NCBI RefSeq assembly: GCF_023639785.1
Contig: NZ_CP098325.1
Span: 1,364,001-1,428,000 of the forward strand
DNA length: 64,000 nucleotides
Reading direction: 5' to 3'
DNA from: Leclercia adecarboxylata
Lineage (GTDB): Bacteria; Pseudomonadota; Gammaproteobacteria; Enterobacterales; Enterobacteriaceae
The notes under the pieces were generated by a model. The model saw only the letters and a program-made list of their open reading frames with translations. It was not told the origin of the DNA and ran no database searches. The position numbers and the translations under genes are program-made. Position 1 is the first letter of the stretch. Every line of letters starts with the position of its first letter. Below are positions 38,713 to 47,745 of this stretch, piece by piece.

Positions 38713-39818
38713 CCTTCCCAGGCCTGCGGGCGCTGGCCCGCGATCGCTTCTTCCATTTACTGCTGATTGTTGGGGTAGGGCTCAGTTTTCTGGTGCCTTT
38801 CGCGCCTGAGCGCTGGCCTGCCGCCATCGACTGGCACACCATTATTACCCTCGCCGGGCTGATGATGCTGACGAAAGGGGTAGAGCAGAGCGGTTTTTTT
38901 GACGTGCTGGGGCGCAAGATGGTGCGCCGTTTCGCCACCGAGCGGCGGTTAGCGCTCTTTATGGTCTTCTCAGCCGCGCTGCTGTCGACCTTTCTGACCA
39001 ATGACGTGGCGCTGTTTATCGTGGTGCCGCTCACGCTTACGCTGCGCAAGCTTTGCGAGATCCCGGTCAACCGGCTGATCATCTTTGAAGCTCTGGCGGT
39101 AAACGCCGGGTCGCTGCTGACCCCGATTGGTAACCCGCAAAATATCCTGCTGTGGGGCCGCTCCGGGCTGTCGTTTGCCGCCTTTACCTGGCAGATGGCA
39201 CCCCTGGCGCTGGTGATGATGCTGACCCTGGCGCTGCTGTGCTGGTTCGCTTTCCCGGCGGCGCCGCTGCGCTATCACAGCGGCAGCGCCCTGGCCCAGT
39301 CGAAACCGCGGCTGGCGTGGAGTTGTCTGGCGCTCTATCTGGTGTTTCTGGTGGCTCTCGATCTGAAGCAGGAGCTGTGGGGCGTGCTGCTGGTGGCGGG
39401 GGGCTTCCTGCTGCTGGCGCGTCGGGTGCTGGTCAGCGTCGACTGGACCCTGCTGCTGGTGTTCATGGCGATGTTTATCGATGTGCATCTGCTGATTCAG
39501 GTCCCGGCCCTGCACGGCGTGCTGCAGAACGTGACTCATCTGTCGCAGCCGGGACTGTGGCTGACGGCCATCGGCCTGTCGCAGTTTATCAGCAACGTGC
39601 CTTCCACCATTCTGCTGCTTAACTACGTCCCGCCGACGGCACTGCTGGCCTGGGCGGTGAACGTCGGGGGCTTTGGTCTGCTGCCCGGCTCCCTCGCAAA
39701 CCTGATTGCCCTGCGGATGGCAAACGATCGCCGGATCTGGTGGCGTTTCCATCTCTGGTCGCTGCCGATGCTGGTCTGGGCCGCGCTGGTCGGTTTCGGA
39801 TTATTCCTTCTCATATAG
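38709..39818 (+). CDS. ybiR: Inner membrane ion-transporter-superfamily protein YbiR
   Basis: This 369-residue protein has about ten to eleven hydrophobic helices and the ion-transporter-superfamily motifs ([14 protein letters not shown] near 97-110; [19 protein letters not shown] near 131-149; [13 protein letters not shown] in the second repeat), like ArsB/NhaD/CitM carriers. It matches YbiR, whose substrate is not established. Coupling to mntR hints at a metal or anion connected with manganese (inference). A new operon begins 103 bp downstream. Confidence 0.92.
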   Translation: MTFPGLRALARDRFFHLLLIVGVGLSFLVPFAPERWPAAIDWHTIITLAGLMMLTKGVEQSGFFDVLGRKMVRRFATERRLALFMVFSAALLSTFLTNDVALFIVVPLTLTLRKLCEIPVNRLIIFEALAVNAGSLLTPIGNPQNILLWGRSGLSFAAFTWQMAPLALVMMLTLALLCWFAFPAAPLRYHSGSALAQSKPRLAWSCLALYLVFLVALDLKQELWGVLLVAGGFLLLARRVLVSVDWTLLLVFMAMFIDVHLLIQVPALHGVLQNVTHLSQPGLWLTAIGLSQFISNVPSTILLLNYVPPTALLAWAVNVGGFGLLPGSLANLIALRMANDRRIWWRFHLWSLPMLVWAALVGFGLFLLI

Positions 39819-39873
39819 TGCCATATTTGTCAGTTTTTCCTGGCAAATGTATAGCAACGTCCTAACTTTAGTT

Positions 39874-39897
39874 AGCGGTATAAATTGTGATACCGCT
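39874..39897. promoter_or_regulatory. Inverted repeat overlapping the efflux operon promoter
   Basis: AGCGGTAT (39874-39881) and ATACCGCT (39890-39897) are perfect 8-bp arms 8 bp apart, extended by outer TTAG/CTAA-like bases. The left arm runs into TATAAA, a possible -10. It ends 24 bp before the start of the emrA-like gene, a position suited to a repressor. No regulator gene lies beside it. Confidence 0.6.
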
Positions 39898-39921
39898 CAC
39901 TAACAGGACGGATGCTGTTCT

Positions 39922-41013
39922 ATGGCAGAAGAAAATCACTCCTCTGAAAACACCGATAATAAAGAGACTGAACGTAAACGCCCCGGCAAAAAGCCGCTGA
40001 TTATTCTGGGCATCGTGGTGATCGTGATGGTTATCGTGGCGCTGGTATGGTGGTTTATGACCCGCAACCAGGAGACTACTGACGACGCCTTCACGGAAGG
40101 TGACGCCGTCACCATTGCGCCAAAAACCTCAGGCTATGTCACCGAACTGCGGGTGCGGGATAACCAGCGGGTGAAAAAGGGCGATCTGCTGGTGACCATC
40201 GATCCCCGGGACACCGCCGCCCAGCGCGATCAGGCCAAAGCCCAGCTTGGCCTTGCCGAGGCCCAGCTGCATCAGGCCCAGGCGCAACTCGCGCTCTCTA
40301 AGGTGCAATATCCTGCCCAGCGCGACGAAGCTAACGCCAACGTGATTAAAGCCCAGGCGGATCTGGCCAACGCCCAGGCAGAATACCGCCGCCAGCGCGG
40401 GGTCGATCCCCGCGCCACCACGCAACAGAGCATCGACGCGGCCAACGCCCAGCTGCGCAGCGCGCAGGCCCAGCTTGCCAGCGCCAAAGCCCAGCTTGAG
40501 GTCGCCTCCCAGGTGCAGCTGCAAATTCGCCAGCAGGAGACCAACGTCGAAGCCCGGGAACGTCAGGTGGAGCAGGCCCGCGCCCAGCTGGAAACTGCCG
40601 AGCTGAACCTCTCTTACACCGAGGTGCGCGCTCCCTTTGACGGGTATGTCACCAAACGCAACGTCCAGACCGGCACCCTGGTGCAGGCGGGCACCGCGCT
40701 CTTCTCCCTGGTCTCAACCGATATCTGGGTGGTCGCCAACTTTAAAGAGTCCCAGCTGGAGCGGATGCGCCCTGGCAATAAGGTGACGCTGAGCGTGGAC
40801 GCCTGGCCGGATCTGGAGCTGGAAGGGCATATCGACTCCATCCAGCAGGGGAGCGGCTCACGCTTCGCCGCCTTCCCGTCGGAGAATGCTACCGGCAACT
40901 TCGTGAAGATCGTCCAGCGCGTGCCGGTGAAAATCGTTATCGATAAAGGGCTGGATCCAAACATGCCGCTGCCGCTCGGTCTGTCGGTTGAACCTAAGGT
41001 CACCGTGGAATGA
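39922..41013 (+). CDS. EmrA-like membrane fusion protein
   Basis: This 363-residue periplasmic adaptor has a charged cytoplasmic N-terminus (to about 28), one membrane helix (about 29-47), a split lipoyl domain (SGYVTELRVRDNQRVKKGDLL and APFDGYVTKRNVQTGTLV), and a long Ala/Gln-rich coiled-coil hairpin at about 90-220. This is the EmrA/HlyD D1 class that works with 14-helix MFS pumps. It overlaps the pump gene by 4 bp. It is not at this locus in E. coli. Confidence 0.92.
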   Translation: MAEENHSSENTDNKETERKRPGKKPLIILGIVVIVMVIVALVWWFMTRNQETTDDAFTEGDAVTIAPKTSGYVTELRVRDNQRVKKGDLLVTIDPRDTAAQRDQAKAQLGLAEAQLHQAQAQLALSKVQYPAQRDEANANVIKAQADLANAQAEYRRQRGVDPRATTQQSIDAANAQLRSAQAQLASAKAQLEVASQVQLQIRQQETNVEARERQVEQARAQLETAELNLSYTEVRAPFDGYVTKRNVQTGTLVQAGTALFSLVSTDIWVVANFKESQLERMRPGNKVTLSVDAWPDLELEGHIDSIQQGSGSRFAAFPSENATGNFVKIVQRVPVKIVIDKGLDPNMPLPLGLSVEPKVTVE

Positions 41014-42581
41014 CCGATCACAGCCACGAAAACTGGCGGCCCGCCAGCAACCCGTGGGCGGTGGCGATCGTCGTCACCCTCGCGGTGTTTATGGAGATCC
41101 TCGACACCACCATCGTCAACGTGGCGCTGCCCCACGTGGCGGGCTCGCTATCGGCCAGCTACGATGAATCCACCTGGGTGCTCACCAGCTACCTGGTGGC
41201 CAACGGCATCGTGCTGCCCATCTCGGCGTTTCTCAGCCGGGTTTTTGGCCGCAAACAGTTCTTTTTAATCTGTATTGTGATGTTCACCGTCTGCTCCTTC
41301 CTGTGCGGGATCGCCACCGAGCTGTGGCAGATCATTCTTTTCCGCATCATGCAGGGCTTCTTCGGCGGCGGGCTCCAGCCTACCCAGCAGTCGGTGCTGC
41401 TGGACTACTTCAAGCCGGAAGATCGCGGCAAAGCCTTTGGCCTGTCCTCCATCGCCATCATCGTCGCCCCGGTACTGGGGCCGACGCTCGGGGGCTGGAT
41501 CACCGATAACTACTCCTGGCGCTGGGTGTTCTTTATCAACATCCCGGTGGGCATTGTGACCGTGCTGGCCATCTACCAACTGCTGGAAGATCCGCCCTGG
41601 GAGAGCAAATCAAAAGAGAAGATCCCCATCGACTGGACCGGGATCGGGCTTATCGCGCTCGGGCTGGGCTGCCTGCAGGTGATGCTTGACCGCGGCGAGG
41701 ACGAAGACTGGTTTAACTCGAACTTTACCCGCACCTTTGCCGTGCTGACGCTGATCGGCATTATCGGCGCCATCTACTGGCTGCTGTATGCCAAAAAGCC
41801 GGTGGTGGATCTGCACTGCATGAAGGATAAAAACTTCGCCGTCTCCAGCCTGCTGATGGCCGGTATGGCGATGATCCTCTACGGCAGTTCGGTGGTGATC
41901 CCCCAGCTGGCACAGCAGGATCTGGGCTATACCGCGACCTGGTCGGGGCTGGTGCTTTCGCCCGGCGCGATCCTCATCGTCCTGACTATTCCGCTGGTGC
42001 TGAAGCTAATGCCCATCGTGCAGACGCGCTGGATCATCGCCTTCGGCTTTAGCTGTCTGGCGGTGGCGTTCTTCTGGTCGCGCACGCTGACGCCGGATAT
42101 CGATTTCGAGACCCTGGTGCTGTTCCGCAGCGCCCAGTCGATCGGGCTGGGGTTCCTGTTTGTGCCCCTGACCACCATCGCCTTTATCTCGATCCCCCGG
42201 CAATTAAACGCCGACGCCGCGGCGCTCTTTACCATGTTCCGCAACGTGGCGGGATCGGTGGGCATTTCGCTCTCGACGGCGGCCATTACCGAGCGCTCGC
42301 AGGCCCACAGCGCCCATCTGGCTACCCATACCTCGGCGTTTGATGAGCCATTCCAGCAGACTCTGCGCGAGATGGCGCAGGCGGTGCAGAACTTCACCAC
42401 CCAGGTGGGCGACCCCGCCGGTATCGCCACCGGACGCATGTACCAGGTGATGATCGAGCAGTCGCGTTTCCTGGCCTACGTGGACGTCTTTACCATTCTG
42501 AGCGCCGTGGCTCTTTTATTGATCCCGTTTTGTTTGTTGCTCTCGCCGGTTAAGAGCGAGGGGAGTGCAGGAGCACACTGA
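41010..42581 (+). CDS. DHA2-family MFS drug exporter (EmrB-like)
   Basis: This 523-residue proton antiporter has 14 predicted helices. DHA2 motifs are visible: LDTTIVNVALPHVAGSL in helix 1, the motif A region FLSRVFGRKQFFL, and the motif C-like VLGPTLGGWITDNYSWRWVF in helix 5. The EmrB/QacA family exports hydrophobic drugs and other amphiphiles; the substrate here is unknown. It is flanked by its adaptor and outer-membrane partner with 4-bp and 1-bp overlaps. Confidence 0.93.
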   Translation: MTDHSHENWRPASNPWAVAIVVTLAVFMEILDTTIVNVALPHVAGSLSASYDESTWVLTSYLVANGIVLPISAFLSRVFGRKQFFLICIVMFTVCSFLCGIATELWQIILFRIMQGFFGGGLQPTQQSVLLDYFKPEDRGKAFGLSSIAIIVAPVLGPTLGGWITDNYSWRWVFFINIPVGIVTVLAIYQLLEDPPWESKSKEKIPIDWTGIGLIALGLGCLQVMLDRGEDEDWFNSNFTRTFAVLTLIGIIGAIYWLLYAKKPVVDLHCMKDKNFAVSSLLMAGMAMILYGSSVVIPQLAQQDLGYTATWSGLVLSPGAILIVLTIPLVLKLMPIVQTRWIIAFGFSCLAVAFFWSRTLTPDIDFETLVLFRSAQSIGLGFLFVPLTTIAFISIPRQLNADAAALFTMFRNVAGSVGISLSTAAITERSQAHSAHLATHTSAFDEPFQQTLREMAQAVQNFTTQVGDPAGIATGRMYQVMIEQSRFLAYVDVFTILSAVALLLIPFCLLLSPVKSEGSAGAH

Positions 42582-44101
42582 TGATTCGACGTTTAAGTCC
42601 CCTGATGTTAATGCTGATGCTGGCGGGCTGCGCCGTGGGGCCTGATTATCAGCAGCCCGTCCCGCAGACCCCGACCCACTGGAACGATCCCGGTGACCGG
42701 GGCGTGAAATCCCAGGCCGCATCAAGCGCGACGAATCCCCGCTGGTGGAAGACCTTCGCCGATCCGCAACTGGACAGCCTGATTGAGCGCGCCATCGCCG
42801 GCAACCTGTCGCTGCAGCAAACCGTGCTGCGCATCGCCGGGGCGAGGGAGCAGATCAACCAGGCGGGCGGGGCTTTCTTCCCGGCGGTGAACGGCAATCT
42901 GCAGGCCACCCGGCAGCAGCTGGGGCTGGAGGGCGAGCTGAAATCCCACGGCGTCTACGACCAGCTGGACGATGTCGATCCTGAACTGCGTGGGGCGCTG
43001 GGCCCCCTGACCCAGCCGATCAACCTTTACCAGGGCAGCTTTGACGCCCAGTGGGAGCTGGATCTGTGGGGCAAGGTGCGTCGTCAGGTTGAGGCCGCCA
43101 ACGCCCAGCAGCAGGCGGCCATCGAGCAGCGCAACGATGCGCTGGTGTCGCTGGAAGCGGAAGTCGCCCGCGCCTGGCTCCAGCTGCGCGGCGCGCAGAG
43201 CAGCATCGCTACCCTTAATACCCAGATCGAAAGCGCACAGCAGACCCTGGAGCTGACCGACAGCCGCCAGCGCGGCGGCCTGTCGCCGCAGATGGACGTG
43301 GAGAACGCCCGCGCCCAGCTTGGCAACCTGGAGGCGCAGCTTCCGCAGTATGAAGCCCAGGCGCGGCAGGCGATGAACGGCCTGGCGATCCTGCTAGGCA
43401 AACCGCCGGGGGCGCTGGACGGTGAACTTCAGGCCAGCAAACCGCTGCCCGCGCTGCCGGAGATTGTCCCTACCGGCATTCCTTCCACCCTGGCGCGACG
43501 CCGTCCGGACGTGCGGGAAGCCGAGGCGAATCTGCATGCGGCCACCGCGCAGATCGGCGTCTCGGTGGCGCAGCTGTTCCCCAGCGTCTCCCTCAGCGGC
43601 CAGTTTGGCCTGCGTAACAGCGAAGCCAGCTGGCTCACCGACTGGAGTAGCCACTTCTACAGCGTGGGGCCGCAGGTCTCTATTCCCATCTTTCAGGGCG
43701 GCCGGCTGGTCTCCAGCGTGAAGGTGGCCCGCGCCCAGCAGGGTGCCGCCGTGCTGGAGTATCGTCAGACGGTGCTCACCGCGCTGGGGGATGTGGAAAA
43801 CGCGCTGGTCAGCTACCGCACCGACCAGAAGCGGGAGGCGGGATTAAGCAAAACTATTGATGCGCTGCAAAATGCTTTCGATCTGGCGAGCAGCAGCTAC
43901 CGGCAGGGGATCGCGACCTTTATCGACGTGCTGGATGCCCAGCGCCAGCTGGCCCAGGCGCAGCAGCAGCGGGATCAGGCCCGGGTGCAGAGCGCGCTGG
44001 ATCTGGTGGCGCTTTATAAAGCCCTGGGTGGGGGATGGGAGCCGTATCAGGAGGTGCGGTTGCCGGATTATGCGGTGTTTGGGGATGCGCCGAGGGGATG
44101 A
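42581..44101 (+). CDS. NodT-family outer membrane efflux lipoprotein
   Basis: This 506-residue protein is a TolC-like channel with two outer-membrane-efflux repeats. A lipobox LMLAGC places the lipidated cysteine at residue 17. NodT/OprM features include GPDYQQP after the lipobox, ELDLWGKVRRQVEAANAQ, and the repeat marker RRPDVREAEANLHAA. It shares one base with the pump gene (ATGA-type junction). Its presence makes a complete tripartite pump that need not borrow TolC. Confidence 0.93.
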   Translation: MIRRLSPLMLMLMLAGCAVGPDYQQPVPQTPTHWNDPGDRGVKSQAASSATNPRWWKTFADPQLDSLIERAIAGNLSLQQTVLRIAGAREQINQAGGAFFPAVNGNLQATRQQLGLEGELKSHGVYDQLDDVDPELRGALGPLTQPINLYQGSFDAQWELDLWGKVRRQVEAANAQQQAAIEQRNDALVSLEAEVARAWLQLRGAQSSIATLNTQIESAQQTLELTDSRQRGGLSPQMDVENARAQLGNLEAQLPQYEAQARQAMNGLAILLGKPPGALDGELQASKPLPALPEIVPTGIPSTLARRRPDVREAEANLHAATAQIGVSVAQLFPSVSLSGQFGLRNSEASWLTDWSSHFYSVGPQVSIPIFQGGRLVSSVKVARAQQGAAVLEYRQTVLTALGDVENALVSYRTDQKREAGLSKTIDALQNAFDLASSSYRQGIATFIDVLDAQRQLAQAQQQRDQARVQSALDLVALYKALGGGWEPYQEVRLPDYAVFGDAPRG

Positions 44102-44165
44102 TTCAGTGGTATGTTCCGTTCACTTTATGATCGGAACATAATGGTATTCCTGCACATGTGAACGG

Positions 44166-44194
44166 GAAAAGGGGGCCACCGCGGCCCCCTTTTC
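44166..44194 (+). terminator. Terminator downstream of the efflux operon
   Basis: GAAAAGGGGGCC (44166-44177) and GGCCCCCTTTTC (44183-44194) form a perfect 12-bp stem with a 5-base loop ending in TTTTC. It is 64 bp after the efflux operon stop, and a weaker stem (ATGTTCCG/CGGAACAT, 44111-44139) precedes it. Confidence 0.75.
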
Positions 44195-44530
44195 AATCCC
44201 CGCGGCCCCGCAAGAAATCGGTGCTGCGCACTACGCTCACCTCCCGACCTGCTGCCTGCGGTCGGCTCAACTCGTGATTACTCGTCCCGTCCCTGGGACT
44301 CGCCCCTTCGGGGCCAACGCAAGCGTTGTTCAAAATTGCTCCAAGCAATTTTGTCTGTCTCGATTCGCCTCTGGCCGCTATCCCTGGCGTCCAGCCCTTG
44401 TCATCCGGTCTCCGGTTCGCCGATTTCAGCGGGAACTCAACCCCCGTGCCACATTCAGGCAATGAACCAGGGCCTTAAGTAATGACTTAAAATGATTCAT
44501 TCAAAAGATTAAGAAGGTGGAGGGAGCGTA

Positions 44531-44736
44531 GGTCCGGCTGAAAATCGCCGAAGCGTTTCCTGTAGGCCGGGGCGAGGCGCAGGGATGCGCCGAGAGGGCG
44601 TGACCTACATGGATGTAGGATCACGCCCGACCCGAAAGCCGGAAGGAATAAGCTGAGGGAACCGCGAAGCGGCGATTTTCTTTGCCGGGAGCCGGGATAG
44701 TTAAGGGGGCGGCGATAGCCCCCTTAACACGTTCAC
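44531..44736. repeat. 206-bp structured dispersed repeat, copy B
   Basis: This is the second copy of the 35707-35912 element. Relative to copy A, the central hairpin keeps its pairing through paired changes: GGGCA/TGCCC becomes GGGCG/CGCCC, and CCTGCAT/ATGCAGG becomes CCTACAT/ATGTAGG. The GGCGCA/TGCGCC hairpin and the 3' stem GTTAAGGGGGC/GCCCCCTTAAC are also present. It is followed by a GTTCACC/GGTGAAC stem and then AGTGAACGGAAC. Confidence 0.85.
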
Positions 44737-44823
44737 CGCAGCGGGGTGAACATAATGCAGAAATGCTTTAGTGAACGGAACAATTCCACCGTCACGACAG
44801 AACTCTTCCGCTTAAAACAACTA

Positions 44824-45744
44824 TCAGTTCAAACGAACCGGCATCCCGGAACGATTCTGAATCGCCTGATCCACAATAGTGGCATCCACATCCGGCTGCC
44901 CGGTGACGGCCTGCACGCTGCTGGTCAGGGTTACTGGCACAGTCACGTTATTGTCAATCTGCTCTTCGCTGGTGGACAGCGGGTTATGCACTTCGAGATA
45001 ACGGCTACCATCCGGCTCGGTGGTCGCTTTTACAGGCTCATTAATGAACTGCACGCGCGTACCAACCGGCACGTTTTCGAACAGGAATTTGATGTCATCG
45101 TTACGCAGACGCACGCAGCCGTGGCTCACGCGTAAACCGATACCGAAGTTGGCGTTGGTGCCGTGGATCGCATACAGACGGCCGATGTACAGGGCATACA
45201 GACCCATCGGGTTATCCGGGCCAGCAGGAACAACGGCTGGCAGCGGCTCGCCCGCGGCGATGTATTCAGCATGCATTTTCGCCGTCGGGGTCCAGGTTGG
45301 GCCCGCTTTTTTACGCTCAACTTTGGTGGTCCAGTTCATCGGGGTATCTTTACCCAGCTGGCCGATACCGATTGGCAGCACGATGACGGTGTTGGTGCCT
45401 TTCGGGTAGTAGTACAGACGCATTTCGGCGCTGTTGATGACGATGCCTTCATGCACGGTATCCGGCAGGATCAGCTGCTGAGGAATGTTCAGCACGGTAC
45501 CGCCTTTCGGCAGGTAAGGGTCAACACCCGGGTTCGCTTCCAGCATGTTGGAGAGGCCGAGCTGATATTCTGCTGCGAAATATTCCAGCGGCTGGCTGTT
45601 GCCTTCTTCAATGGTCACAACCTGGTTCTGACCCACCAGACGGCTACCGTCGGTTGGCAGAGGATAGGTGACAGCAGAAGCGGTCTTGCAAAACCCTACT
45701 ACGGCAAACGCCGCCGCAAAAAGCGAAGTTAATTTCATATTCAT
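44824..45744 (-). CDS. ldtB: L,D-transpeptidase LdtB (YbiS)
   Basis: LdtB attaches Braun's lipoprotein to peptidoglycan. The 306-residue length equals E. coli YbiS. It has a signal peptide (to about residue 24, CKTASA), a LysM-like segment ([19 protein letters not shown]), and the YkuD catalytic domain with the histidine in [13 protein letters not shown] and the cysteine in [13 protein letters not shown]. It is a single gene, convergent with the non-coding block at 44113-44781 and divergent from ybiT. Confidence 0.96.
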   Translation of the reverse strand: MNMKLTSLFAAAFAVVGFCKTASAVTYPLPTDGSRLVGQNQVVTIEEGNSQPLEYFAAEYQLGLSNMLEANPGVDPYLPKGGTVLNIPQQLILPDTVHEGIVINSAEMRLYYYPKGTNTVIVLPIGIGQLGKDTPMNWTTKVERKKAGPTWTPTAKMHAEYIAAGEPLPAVVPAGPDNPMGLYALYIGRLYAIHGTNANFGIGLRVSHGCVRLRNDDIKFLFENVPVGTRVQFINEPVKATTEPDGSRYLEVHNPLSTSEEQIDNNVTVPVTLTSSVQAVTGQPDVDATIVDQAIQNRSGMPVRLN

Positions 45745-45963
45745 GGTGTGCGAGGTATCTGTGCCACTTGGCAGGTTGTTTAAAAGTCAGAACGGTTCAG
45801 GGAGCGCATTATATGTGCATTCCCCCCCGCATGGAATTCGGATGTGTACTAAATCACACTTTTTTCCGTTTCGTTAAAGTTTAGCGTTATGTTGTTACGC
45901 GGGATCTCAATTCGGAATTGTGGCATAATGCCGGGTTTATCACACTTCTCGCAGGAATCTCCC

Positions 45964-47559
45964 GTGTTAGTTACCAGCAACGTCACTATGCAGTTTGGCA
46001 GTAAGCCGCTGTTCGAAAACATTTCCGTCAAATTTGGCGGCGGCAACCGTTACGGCCTGATTGGTGCCAACGGTAGCGGAAAATCCACCTTCATGAAGAT
46101 CCTCGGCGGCGATTTAGAGCCGACCCTGGGTAACGTTTCTCTCGATCCAAACGAGCGCATCGGTAAGCTGCGTCAGGATCAGTTCGCCTTCGAAGCGTTC
46201 ACCGTGCTTGATACGGTGATTATGGGACACGTAGAGCTGTGGGAAGTGAAGCAGGAGCGCGACCGCATCTACGCGCTTGCCGAAATGAGCGAAGAAGACG
46301 GCTATAAAGTGGCCGACCTCGAAACCCAGTACGGCGAAATGGACGGCTACTCTGCCGAATCCCGCGCCGGTGAACTGCTGCTCGGCGTAGGCATCCCGGT
46401 TGAACAGCATTACGGTCTGATGAGCGAAGTCGCGCCAGGCTGGAAGCTGCGTGTTCTGCTGGCGCAGGCGCTGTTCTCCAACCCGGACATCCTGCTGCTC
46501 GACGAACCGACGAACAACCTGGACATCGACACCATTCGCTGGCTGGAGCAGACGCTGAACGAGCGTAACAGCACCATGATCATCATCTCGCACGACCGTC
46601 ACTTCCTGAACATGGTCTGCACCCACATGGCCGATCTGGACTACGGCGAGCTGCGCGTTTACCCGGGCAACTACGACGAGTACATGACCGCCGCGACCCA
46701 GGCGCGCGAGCGTCTGCTGGCCGACAACGCCAAGAAAAAGGCGCAGATCGCCGATCTGCAATCCTTCGTCAGCCGCTTTAGCGCCAACGCCTCTAAATCG
46801 CGTCAGGCGACGTCCCGTGCCCGTCAGATCGACAAGATCAAGCTGGAAGAGGTTAAAGCCTCCAGCCGTCAGAACCCGTTCATCCGCTTCGAGCAGGACA
46901 AGAAGCTGTTCCGTAACGCGCTGGAAGTGGAAGCCCTCACCAAAGGCTTTGATGAAGGTCCGCTGTTTAAAAACTTCAACCTGCTGCTGGAAGTGGGCGA
47001 GAAGATTGCCATTATCGGCGCCAACGGCGTGGGTAAATCCACCATGCTGAAGACCCTGGTGGGTGAGCTTCAGCCTGACAACGGCACCGTGAAATGGTCC
47101 GAGAATGCGCAGATTGGTTACTACGCCCAGGATCACGCCGAAGATTTCGACAACGACCTGACCGTTTTCGACTGGATGAGCCAGTGGAAATCCGAAGGCG
47201 ACGACGAGCAGGTGGTGCGCAGCTTCCTGGGCCGTCTGCTGTTCAGCCAGGACGACATCAAAAAGCCGGCCAAAGTGCTCTCCGGTGGTGAGAAGGGCCG
47301 TATGCTGTTCGGCAAGCTGATGATGCAGAAACCCAATATTCTGGTTATGGACGAACCCACCAACCACCTGGATATGGAATCGATCGAATCGCTGAACATG
47401 GCGCTGGAGATGTATCAGGGCACCCTGATCTTCGTCTCGCACGACCGTGAGTTCGTGAGCTCCCTGGCGACCCGCGTGATTGAAATTACGCCGGAGCGCG
47501 TGGTGGACTTCAGCGGTAACTATGAAGATTATCTGCGCAGCAAAGGCATCGACAACTAA
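45964..47559 (+). CDS. ybiT: ABC-F family ATPase YbiT
   Basis: The 531-residue soluble protein has two ABC domains without membrane helices: Walker A GANGSGKS near 34-41 and GANGVGKS near 352-359, Walker [12 protein letters not shown] and [11 protein letters not shown], and an interdomain linker around 240-310. ABC-F proteins act on ribosomes to resolve stalled translation. I start at GTG 45964 ([12 protein letters not shown]), which has CAGGAA upstream and matches YbiT; upstream in-frame codons are not conserved. Confidence 0.95.
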   Translation: MLVTSNVTMQFGSKPLFENISVKFGGGNRYGLIGANGSGKSTFMKILGGDLEPTLGNVSLDPNERIGKLRQDQFAFEAFTVLDTVIMGHVELWEVKQERDRIYALAEMSEEDGYKVADLETQYGEMDGYSAESRAGELLLGVGIPVEQHYGLMSEVAPGWKLRVLLAQALFSNPDILLLDEPTNNLDIDTIRWLEQTLNERNSTMIIISHDRHFLNMVCTHMADLDYGELRVYPGNYDEYMTAATQARERLLADNAKKKAQIADLQSFVSRFSANASKSRQATSRARQIDKIKLEEVKASSRQNPFIRFEQDKKLFRNALEVEALTKGFDEGPLFKNFNLLLEVGEKIAIIGANGVGKSTMLKTLVGELQPDNGTVKWSENAQIGYYAQDHAEDFDNDLTVFDWMSQWKSEGDDEQVVRSFLGRLLFSQDDIKKPAKVLSGGEKGRMLFGKLMMQKPNILVMDEPTNHLDMESIESLNMALEMYQGTLIFVSHDREFVSSLATRVIEITPERVVDFSGNYEDYLRSKGIDN

Positions 47560-47574
47560 TTTCCCATCGTCTTT

Positions 47575-47700
47575 CACGCTGCAGATGCGTTGGCTTCACC
47601 TGTTCACCCCGGTCACTTACTTATGTAAGCTCCCGGGGATTCACAGGCTTGCCGCCTTCCTGCAGCGCGAAATACTTAGGGAAAGGCTCGTGCTTTTATT
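47575..47700. repeat. Palindromic intergenic element after ybiT
   Basis: The centre is a nested hairpin: CCCCGG (47607-47612) with CCGGGG (47633-47638), and inside it CTTAC/GTAAG (47616-47629) around TTAT. It is flanked by TTCACC and GATTCAC and by GCTGCAG/CTGCAGC arms. I recall very similar stretches in several enterobacterial intergenic regions, but have not searched. It lies in the 186-bp gap between convergent ybiT and the GH31 gene and could end transcription. Confidence 0.55.
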
Positions 47701-47734
47701 CCCTCTCCCTGTGGGAGAGGGTTAGGGTGAGGGC
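47701..47734. repeat. CCCTCTCCC palindromic repeat, copy 3
   Basis: CCCTCTCCCTGTGGGAGAGG continues as GTTAGGGTGAGGGC. This is the opposite orientation to the copy at 35981. It ends 11 bp before the GH31 stop. Confidence 0.8.
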
Positions 47735-47745
47735 ATCAGGCCGCA

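Larger units (their letters stand above)
44113..44781. repeat. Composite non-coding block bounded by 12-bp inverted repeats
   Basis: GTTCCGTTCACT (44113-44124) and AGTGAACGGAAC (44770-44781) are exact inverted copies 669 bp apart, enclosing nearly the whole gap between the efflux operon and ldtB. Inside lie a 12-bp terminator-like stem, a run of short hairpins (44195-44460) and structured repeat B (44531-44736). AGTGAACGGAAC also follows structured repeat A (35948-35959). There is no transposase gene; a MITE-like or otherwise non-autonomous element is one reading. Confidence 0.65.

Noticed and set aside
44193..44462. An 89-codon minus-strand frame in the non-coding block
   Set aside because: Its sequence follows from stacked hairpins; treated as a structural element rather than a protein gene.
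46114..47577. A 487-codon minus-strand frame opposite ybiT
   Set aside because: It is antisense to a strongly conserved ABC-F gene and has no recognisable domain or start signal.
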